A DNA stretch of 20,316 bases. Origin: an uncultured Emergencia sp. (GTDB lineage: Bacteria; Bacillota; Clostridia; Peptostreptococcales; Anaerovoracaceae). Below are positions 15,348-20,316 of this stretch, one piece after another; within the stretch, counting starts at the first letter, position 1, and every line of letters begins with the position of its first letter. The notes under the pieces are model-generated. The model was given only the letters and a program-made list of their open reading frames with translations. It had not been told where the DNA came from and searched no databases. A program made the position numbers and the translations under genes. The stretch is from positions 1 through 20,316 of the forward strand of contig CALLDR010000049.1 of NCBI GenBank assembly GCA_937997955.1, written 5' to 3'.

Positions 15348-15376
15348 AGTATACTAACTCTTCCCCTTTTTTTCAA
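15348..15376 (-). promoter_or_regulatory. Promoter of murA
   Basis: TTGAAA (15371-15376), 17 bases, TATACT (15348-15353) on the minus strand, 30 bases before the GTG. Confidence 0.75.
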
Positions 15377-15386
15377 CTGACAGAAT

Positions 15387-15415
15387 AAAAAAAGCCTGCG
15401 CGTACAGGCTTTTTT
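15387..15415 (-). terminator. Terminator of the abrB operon
   Basis: GCCTG (15394-15398) and CAGGC (15105+300, i.e. 15405-15409) pair, extended by A/T pairs on both sides. On the minus strand it ends in seven T residues. It lies 40 bases after the abrB stop. Confidence 0.85.
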
Positions 15416-15454
15416 CTTTGTCAGATAAATCTGCTCGCTCTGTTCTCGTGCTTA

Positions 15455-15697
15455 TTAGAGCTTTTTCATCTCCTCGATGCAGTTTGCGCATACGGTTTTT
15501 CCATGGATCAGTCTGACATCGTCAACCTCTCCGCAGAATACGCAAGATGGTTCATATTTCTTCAGCATGATGAACTGTCCATCTACAAAGATTTCCAGAG
15601 AGTCTTCTGTCTTGATTCCCAAATTTCTTCTCAGTTCTACCGGAATAACCACTCTCCCCAGTGCATCTACGGGTCTTACAATTCCTGTTGCTTTCAT
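15455..15697 (-). CDS. abrB: AbrB-family transition-state regulator with C-terminal zinc-ribbon-like tail
   Basis: DNA-binding regulator of 80 residues. Residues 1-48 form the AbrB swapped-hairpin domain: MKATGIVRPVDALGRVVIP, then ELRRNLGI and DSLEIFVDG, close to Bacillus AbrB. The C-terminal 30 residues carry CVFC (Cys52, Cys55) and CANC (Cys70, Cys73), which look like a zinc ribbon in place of the Bacillus AbrB dimerisation tail. The ATG has AAAGGAG eight bases upstream. It is second in an operon, 31 bases after a membrane-anchored hypothetical gene, and is followed by a strong terminator. AbrB homologues repress post-exponential and sporulation genes; direct targets here are unknown. The related SpoVT is longer, with a GAF-like domain, and does not fit. 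Confidence 0.9.
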   Translation of the reverse strand: MKATGIVRPVDALGRVVIPVELRRNLGIKTEDSLEIFVDGQFIMLKKYEPSCVFCGEVDDVRLIHGKTVCANCIEEMKKL

Positions 15698-15728
15698 AAA
15701 TAATCTCCTTTCAAGAACTCACATCAAA

Positions 15729-16115
15729 CTACTGTTCATTTTTCGGTTTGACTTTTTTAGCTTTAACTTTCTTCTTCGCAGGTTCTTCCTTCTCTGCTGA
15801 CGCCCCTCGGAAGATGGCTGCGAGGGAGCCCAGGGCTTTTACCAGACTGGAAGCTGCGCCCACCAGATTTTCCTGACCTTTTACAGCCTGTGTCAAATCT
15901 GAGACGGCCGACTGCACGTCTGTGACCATACTGTCAACCTCTACAGCTTTCTCAGCCGCTATACCTGATATGACTGATGCGTCTGCCAGAATCTTATTGG
16001 TTTCTTTCAGCGTTTTGACCAGATTCCTCGCCATAACGATTAAATATATGACCAATACGATAAGTGCGGCGAGCAGCAAACAGATCAAAGTCGCTTTTAC
16101 ATTGATTGTAACCAT
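15729..16115 (-). CDS. Membrane-anchored DUF948-like protein of unknown function
   Basis: Hypothetical protein of 128 residues. One membrane helix (about 9-28) follows a short N-terminus, then comes a stretch of heptad-like helix (about 30-85) rich in Val, Ala and Asp/Glu, an amphipathic segment at about 85-103, and a basic tail dominated by Lys (about 107-128). This resembles the DUF948 type of small proteins with an N-terminal anchor and coiled coil. The ATG has AGGAGG six bases upstream and the ORF has its own promoter at 16147-16175. Its stop lies 31 bases before abrB, so the two are probably co-transcribed. The sequence does not allow a functional call; a structural or envelope-stress role would be a guess. 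Confidence 0.75.
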   Translation of the reverse strand: MVTINVKATLICLLLAALIVLVIYLIVMARNLVKTLKETNKILADASVISGIAAEKAVEVDSMVTDVQSAVSDLTQAVKGQENLVGAASSLVKALGSLAAIFRGASAEKEEPAKKKVKAKKVKPKNEQ

Positions 16116-16146
16116 GCCAGACCTCCTATTTTACTCCCTGTGGAGC

Positions 16147-16175
16147 ATTATACCGTTTTTTCCATTAAATAGCAA
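16147..16175 (-). promoter_or_regulatory. Promoter of the DUF948-like/abrB operon
   Basis: TTGCTA (16170-16175), 17 bases, TATAAT (16147-16152) on the minus strand. It shares 25 of 29 bases with the LCP promoter, including most of the spacer. Confidence 0.75.
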
Positions 16176-16204
16176 TAGGTTTTTGTAAATTTTTTTATTT
16201 TTTT

Positions 16205-16942
16205 TCAACTTTTTTCGTAAATTTTTAGAATCTGGCGGCTGTAGCCTCCATCTTCCTCGTGAACGTGGAGCTGGGGAGCGATCTTCATCTCCGCCTTTCC
16301 GTTTTTACAGCAGTGGATCAGCAGGATATTTGGCCTTTCCATCGGCTTGCCGCTGACCAGCCGCAGCTCCTTTGGCTCCAGTCTGTACTTCCGGCAGACC
16401 GAAAAGATGTCCGCCATCCGCGCCGGCCGGTGAACCATGCAGAAGCTCCCCTTGTCCCGCAGCAGCCTGGCCGCCAGAGACACGAAATCCTCCAGGGACC
16501 CTTCCAGCTCGTGGCGTGCCAGCGCTTTGGCCCTGCTGCGGCTCTCAATGCCGCAGCTTCCCGCCGTATAGGGCGGGTTGGAGGTGACCACGTCAAAAGA
16601 TTCAGCCATGGTTCCCGTCTCAAAGTCCCTCACGTTGCCGCAAAAGAAGTGCAGCCTGTCCGAAAGCCCGTTATAGGCGGCGCTTTTTTCCGCCAGAGCG
16701 GCGGCCTCCGTCTGAAGCTCGATCCCTCCGATATAGGACGCGCGGGTCTTATGGGAGAGGATCAGCGGAACCACGCCGTTGCCTGTTCCCAGATCCATAA
16801 TGCGGCAGTCCGTTTTCTTCTTCGCGGCAGTCTCTGCCGCGAAATCGGCCAGCAGCACCGCGTCGATGCCGTAGCAGAAAGCCTCCGTTTCCTGATACAG
16901 CATCAGGCCGCCAAAGCCAGTATCGTCTAACCTCAGGGTCAT
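16205..16942 (-). CDS. trmN6: tRNA1(Val) (adenine-37-N6)-methyltransferase (YabB/TrmN6)
   Basis: SAM-dependent methyltransferase expected to methylate N6 of adenine 37 in tRNA-Val. The 245 residues have the small-methyltransferase layout: DLGTGNGVVPL (about 50-60) for SAM binding, an acidic loop end at GGIELQ, and the N6-adenine catalytic motif NPPY (122-125) in VVTSNPPYTAG. The ATG has AAGGAG six bases upstream, inside the end of ricT, and the intergenic gap is three bases, so it is the last gene of the tmk-holB-ricT operon. Its position after ricT matches yabB in Bacillus. The DNA just after its stop is an A/T run without a clear hairpin. The exact tRNA target is inferred from the family. 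Confidence 0.88.
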   Translation of the reverse strand: MTLRLDDTGFGGLMLYQETEAFCYGIDAVLLADFAAETAAKKKTDCRIMDLGTGNGVVPLILSHKTRASYIGGIELQTEAAALAEKSAAYNGLSDRLHFFCGNVRDFETGTMAESFDVVTSNPPYTAGSCGIESRSRAKALARHELEGSLEDFVSLAARLLRDKGSFCMVHRPARMADIFSVCRKYRLEPKELRLVSGKPMERPNILLIHCCKNGKAEMKIAPQLHVHEEDGGYSRQILKIYEKS

Positions 16943-16945
16943 GTC

Positions 16946-17902
16946 CTACTCCTTGATCAGTTCCTTTAATTCTTCGATATAGGCCTCATCTACGTCAGCC
17001 AGCAGGCCGCTGTTCTGCGCCTCCCCTTTGCCGCCATGGCCGCCGCCGTGGCCGTGCTTCTTGTGCTTGTCGATCCTCTTTACATCTTCCTTGGCATAGG
17101 TATAGATCTCGGTCCCCAGCTTTTCCTGGCCGTCCTCGTCCTTTTCGCCCGTATACAGGCGGACCATGACCTTGCTGCCCAGGATATTGGTGTCGACCAC
17201 CTTGCCGACGCCGTCCTTTGTCTTGACCTTCTCTCCGTTGTCCGGAAGTCCCTTTCTCAGCTCCATGTAGATGTCGTTTTCATATTTCAGGCAGCACATG
17301 AGCCTGCCGCAGATACCGGAAATCTTCGTCGGGTTCAGCGACAGGTTCTGCACCTTGGCCATTTTGATGGAGACCGGTTCAAAATCCGCCAGCCAGGTGC
17401 TGCAGCAAAGGCTCTTGCCGCAGGAACCGATGCCGCCCAGCATCTTCGCTTCGTCCCGCACACCGATCTGCCGCAGCTCAATTCGCATCTTGAACACGCT
17501 GGCCAGATCCTTGACCAGCTCGCGGAAGTCCACTCTGCCATCAGCGGTAAAGTAAAAGATGATCTTATTATTATCAAAGGTATATTCCACGTCGATCAGC
17601 TTCATCTCCAGGCCGTGCTTGTTGATCTTCTCCTGACAGGCTTTCATGGCCTTGGCCTTTTTCTTTTCATTTTCTTCATGGCGGCGCAGATCCTCTTCCC
17701 CCGCGATTCGGATGATCTTCTTCAGAGGCTGGACCACTTCTTCTTCACGGATCTCCATGATATCCATGGAAACCGTTCCAAATTCCAGTCCGCGGGCCGT
17801 TTCCACGATAACGCTGTCCCCGCTCTTCACGTCCAGCTCGTCTGGATCAAAATAATAGACCTTTCCGGCGCTTTTGAACCTAACGCCTGCAACTTTCACC
17901 AT
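16946..17902 (-). CDS. ricT: RicT (YaaT), PSP1-domain iron-sulfur protein of the RicAFT (Y) complex
   Basis: In Bacillus, RicT forms a complex with RicA and RicF that binds [4Fe-4S] clusters, helps RNase Y process mRNA, and promotes sporulation, competence and biofilm formation. The 318 residues contain the PSP1 core with GSCGKSLCCSTWL (Cys161, 166, 167) and GICGRLMCCLKYE (Cys198, 203, 204); the first four match the cluster ligands reported for Bacillus RicT. I chose the ATG at 17902, with GGAGG eight bases upstream inside the end of holB; an upstream TTG at 17917 overlaps that ribosome site. Residues about 280-292 form an unusual Lys/His/Gly run (KHKKHGHGGGHGGKG) before an acidic C-terminus. 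The gap to holB is four bases and to trmN6 three bases. RicA and RicF are not in the window. Confidence 0.93.
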   Translation of the reverse strand: MVKVAGVRFKSAGKVYYFDPDELDVKSGDSVIVETARGLEFGTVSMDIMEIREEEVVQPLKKIIRIAGEEDLRRHEENEKKKAKAMKACQEKINKHGLEMKLIDVEYTFDNNKIIFYFTADGRVDFRELVKDLASVFKMRIELRQIGVRDEAKMLGGIGSCGKSLCCSTWLADFEPVSIKMAKVQNLSLNPTKISGICGRLMCCLKYENDIYMELRKGLPDNGEKVKTKDGVGKVVDTNILGSKVMVRLYTGEKDEDGQEKLGTEIYTYAKEDVKRIDKHKKHGHGGGHGGKGEAQNSGLLADVDEAYIEELKELIKE

Positions 17903-17906
17903 ATAT

Positions 17907-18716
17907 TCATCCTCCAATTTTCAGAATCAGATTCCTGATTGCGTATTTATAATTGACTCCGGCGATCAGATCTCTTCTCGCCTCTTCTACATACTTTACA
18001 TGCTCAGCGGTTTTCTCCCGTTTCACGCTTCCGGGGCCTTCTCCGCGCAGATACTGGCACAGCAGGCGTTCCATGCCGTCCAGCAGCTGAAACGCGGCCT
18101 GCCGGTCCTTCACTTCCTTTGTCAGCTTATCCTTAAACTCACAAAAATATGCATGTTCTGCCACCATATCCATGATCTGCCGCGGCAGCTTCAGATCGAC
18201 GACGGCGCTGTCCGCAGCAAAATTGCCCAGACGATGGACGATGCACCGCGACGTGATCGTCGGCAGCAGGTTTTCCGTATTCTCCGAAAGCAAAAGGATC
18301 AGCGTTCCGGGATTGGGCTCCTCCAGGGTCTTCAGCAGCCGGTTCTGCGCCCTCAGGGTCATGGTATCGGCGTGATCAATGACCGCGATGTTGCCTCTGC
18401 CGCCCGTAGGCCTGCTCTTCAGCTTTTCCTGCAGCTGGGCGATGGACGCGTCCTTCACTGACAGGTCGTCCGGCCTGACTACATAAAGGTCCTCATAGTT
18501 GTCGTGATCGATCTTCCTGCAGACGGCGCACATGTCGCAGCCCCAGCCTGGATCCTCCCGGCACAGCGCCGCTTTGATCAAATCCTTGGCGAACCGCTCT
18601 TTGTCGATACAGCTGTCTCCCTCTATGATATACGCGTGGGACAGCCGGCCGCCCTGGATAGCTCTGCTTATTCTGTCTGTCAAAGGGGCAAAGGCCCTGT
18701 AATCTCTCAGAGACAT
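17907..18716 (-). CDS. holB: DNA polymerase III subunit delta' (clamp loader)
   Basis: Stator subunit of the clamp-loader complex, which places the sliding clamp on DNA at replication forks. The N-terminal 165 residues are AAA+-like: SHAYIIEGDS replaces a functional Walker A, as expected for delta', which does not hydrolyse ATP. A zinc module (Cys52, 60, 63, 66) follows, then NRLLKTLEEPNPGT and a TSRC motif. At 269 residues it is shorter than the usual 300-330, mostly in the C-terminal collar domain. The ATG at 18716 overlaps the tmk stop by 10 bases, with AGAGG six bases upstream. The tmk-holB pairing is conserved in Firmicutes. Confidence 0.9.
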   Translation of the reverse strand: MSLRDYRAFAPLTDRISRAIQGGRLSHAYIIEGDSCIDKERFAKDLIKAALCREDPGWGCDMCAVCRKIDHDNYEDLYVVRPDDLSVKDASIAQLQEKLKSRPTGGRGNIAVIDHADTMTLRAQNRLLKTLEEPNPGTLILLLSENTENLLPTITSRCIVHRLGNFAADSAVVDLKLPRQIMDMVAEHAYFCEFKDKLTKEVKDRQAAFQLLDGMERLLCQYLRGEGPGSVKREKTAEHVKYVEEARRDLIAGVNYKYAIRNLILKIGG

Positions 18717-19345
18717 GAAATACCTCTATTCTCCAATAGTCTGTCCAGCGCGCTGGAAATGTCCGCGCGAACAGCCTCCTTGTCCCGCGCGGCATCGATG
18801 CATACGAACCGGTCCGGATAAATATCCGCCAGCTCCTCATAACCCCGATAAACCCTGTTATGAAAATCCATCTTTTCCTGTTCCAGACGGTCCTGGCTTT
18901 CCTCACTGATCCTGGACTTTCCGATCTCAGGGGAAAGCTTCATCAAAATCGTCATATCCGGCATACAGCCTTCTATGGCCAGCTCGTTAATCACGCGCAC
19001 CGCGTCGCCCAGCTGCCTGCCATAACCCTGATAGGCAATACTGGAATCGATAAAGCGATCGCATATGACCACCTTTCCTTCCTCCAGAGCCGGCTTAATC
19101 AGCTGATGGACGTGCTGTGAACGGCTGGCAGCATAAAGCAGAGCCTCCGTCATATCGCACATTTCACCGTTTTCCTTGTCCAAAATGATCGTGCGCAGCT
19201 TTTCGCCGATGGCGGTACCTCCAGGCTCCCGTGTGAATACGGTTTCAATTCCACGGCTTTCAAAATAATCCTTCAGATACGCGATCTGCGTCGTCTTACC
19301 CGAACCGTCGGGTCCCTCTAAGGTGATAAATAGTCCGTTTCTCAT
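18707..19345 (-). CDS. tmk: Thymidylate kinase
   Basis: Phosphorylates dTMP to dTDP with ATP for DNA synthesis. The 212 residues carry the P-loop GPDGSGKTT (11-19), the substrate motif TREPGGT (38-44), DRFIDSS (96-102) with AYQGYGR just after, and a lid region around EESQDRLEQE. I chose ATG 19345, giving MRNGLFITLEG, because AGGAGA lies six bases upstream; an in-frame start at 19381 has no ribosome site and lies within a small upstream ORF. It overlaps holB by 10 bases and heads the holB-ricT-trmN6 operon, probably with the 35-codon ORF as first cistron. Confidence 0.96.
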   Translation of the reverse strand: MRNGLFITLEGPDGSGKTTQIAYLKDYFESRGIETVFTREPGGTAIGEKLRTIILDKENGEMCDMTEALLYAASRSQHVHQLIKPALEEGKVVICDRFIDSSIAYQGYGRQLGDAVRVINELAIEGCMPDMTILMKLSPEIGKSRISEESQDRLEQEKMDFHNRVYRGYEELADIYPDRFVCIDAARDKEAVRADISSALDRLLENRGISCL

Positions 19346-19355
19346 CGGATATCTC

Positions 19356-19463
19356 CTAACGTTTTCTGGTTGCATCGTCAACGATATTATTGAAAAGATT
19401 TATCACAACATAAACCACTGGGCAGCAAAGCAATACACAAAAGATTATCTTTAAAAAAGTCAT
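19356..19463 (-). CDS. Putative 35-residue membrane protein upstream of tmk
   Basis: A small ORF of 35 codons begins MTFLKIIF and ends DDATRKR. Residues 3-24 are strongly hydrophobic (Phe, Leu, Ile, Val and three Cys), giving one predicted membrane helix with a basic C-terminal end. The TAG stop overlaps the AGGAGA ribosome site of tmk, 10 bases before the tmk ATG, so translation could be coupled. The ribosome site is modest: AGGTG ten bases before the ATG, or seven before an in-frame TTG one codon earlier. I do not recognise a family. It may be a real small membrane protein, a leader peptide or chance. Confidence 0.4.
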   Translation of the reverse strand: MTFLKIIFCVLLCCPVVYVVINLFNNIVDDATRKR

Positions 19464-19503
19464 CAATACTATACACCTGCCTTTCGCCCAATTATACAGA
19501 ATA

Positions 19504-19512
19504 AGTATACCA
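19504..19512 (-). promoter_or_regulatory. Candidate extended -10 promoter of the tmk operon
   Basis: On the minus strand TGGTATACT gives an extended -10 element (TGN plus TATACT at 19504-19509), about 40 bases before the small ORF. No good -35 box is present. A second TATAAT lies at 19491-19496. Confidence 0.4.
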
Positions 19513-19593
19513 CATTTGACTGGCAAGGGAAAGAGAAAATAGACAGAAATTCACATATGCTAAAATGTACAATATAAATAAACCGCACAATGC

Positions 19594-19620
19594 AAAAAGA
19601 AGTGATCCAGCTGAATCACT
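19594..19620 (-). terminator. Terminator of the rRNA operon
   Basis: Hairpin AGTGATCCAG/CTGAATCACT (19601-19620, one mismatch) is followed on the minus strand by TCTTTTTGC, 14 bases after the 5S 3' end. Confidence 0.8.
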
Positions 19621-19633
19621 CCTTTTCTCTAAA

Positions 19634-19749
19634 CCGGCAACGTCCTACTTTCCCAGGCAGTCCCCCGCCAAGTATCATCGGCGCTGGAGAGCTTAACTAC
19701 TGTGTTCGAGATGGGAACAGGTGTATCCTCTCCGCTATTGTCACCAGAT
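19634..19749 (-). rRNA. rrf: 5S ribosomal RNA
   Basis: The minus strand has the conserved 5S core: GGTGACAATAGCGGAGAGG near the 5' end, CCTGTTCCCATCTCGAACAC and GTAGTTAAGCTCTCC in the middle, and GGGAAAGTAGGACGTTGCCGG at the 3' end pairing with the 5' end. Length is about 116 bases; ends may be off by one to three bases. It follows the 23S gene by about 190 bases and is closed by a terminator. Confidence 0.95.
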
Positions 19750-19939
19750 TACTTCTTGCTCGTCCTTTCACCCCATCGCTGTGTTGTGCTTCATGACCTC
19801 CGGTGCTCATGTACTTAAGTACACTCCGCTCCTCGCCATTCCCACGCCTTGCGCTGCGGCGAAAATCCTTCGCAATCTCTTTTCATACCTTTTCACCGAA
19901 TAACGTATATCAGCCTTTCACAGCCTTTCCTTCAAACCC
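19750..19939 (-). other. 23S-5S internal transcribed spacer
   Basis: About 190 bases between 23S and 5S. No tRNA is visible. It contains a 14-bp perfect palindrome TGTACTTAAGTACA (19810-19823). Open frames here are rRNA-spacer reading artefacts. Confidence 0.7.

Positions 19940-20316
<377 letters not shown>

Overview
The window looks like a chromosomal segment of an anaerobic, probably spore-forming member of the Clostridia. Evidence is a pyruvate:ferredoxin oxidoreductase with an electron-bifurcating Nfn pair, SpoIID, AbrB, a class III fructose-1,6-bisphosphatase, and a tmk-holB-ricT-trmN6 block that resembles the Bacillus subtilis tmk-abrB neighbourhood. Coding sequence is fairly GC-rich and intergenic DNA is AT-rich. 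I cannot assign a genus. No phage, insertion sequence, CRISPR array or defence system is visible. Almost everything lies on the minus strand; spoIID is the only well-supported plus-strand gene.

Region 1 (1-8254, minus). One redox operon runs from a promoter near 7372-7400: a soluble polyferredoxin resembling a duplicated RnfB, then PFOR (nifJ), nfnA and nfnB, ending at a hairpin at 167-205. The likely logic is pyruvate oxidation to acetyl-CoA and reduced ferredoxin, with electrons then passed by the polyferredoxin and/or NfnAB to NADPH. Upstream lies about 940 bases without a convincing gene (7315-8254). It holds the operon promoter, a cre-like palindrome, a GC-rich direct-repeat island, a cluster of GTTTTC/GAAAAC hexamers with two dyads, and the terminator of the next gene.

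Region 2 (8255-10754, minus). A class II aldolase, a LytR-CpsA-Psr (LCP) cell-wall glycopolymer ligase with a long cytoplasmic tail, and a tRNA-Arg(ACG) with a strong promoter and terminator.

Region 3 (10963-15697). The fbp gene (minus) and spoIID (plus) diverge from overlapping promoters. spoIID converges on murA (minus) across a shared terminator. The stop region of murA is a threefold 15-bp tandem repeat carrying three in-frame stop codons. The abrB gene follows upstream of murA.

Region 4 (15729-20316, minus). A small membrane-anchored protein precedes abrB in one operon. Then come trmN6, ricT, holB, tmk and a 35-codon membrane ORF just upstream of tmk. Finally there is the end of an rRNA operon (5S, spacer and the 3' part of 23S).

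The strongest candidates for something undescribed are the polyferredoxin and its operon, the near-identical 29-bp promoters of the LCP gene and the abrB operon, the triplicated murA stop, the 35-residue membrane ORF, and the repeat-rich intergenic region at 7500-8135. No complete new system is evident.
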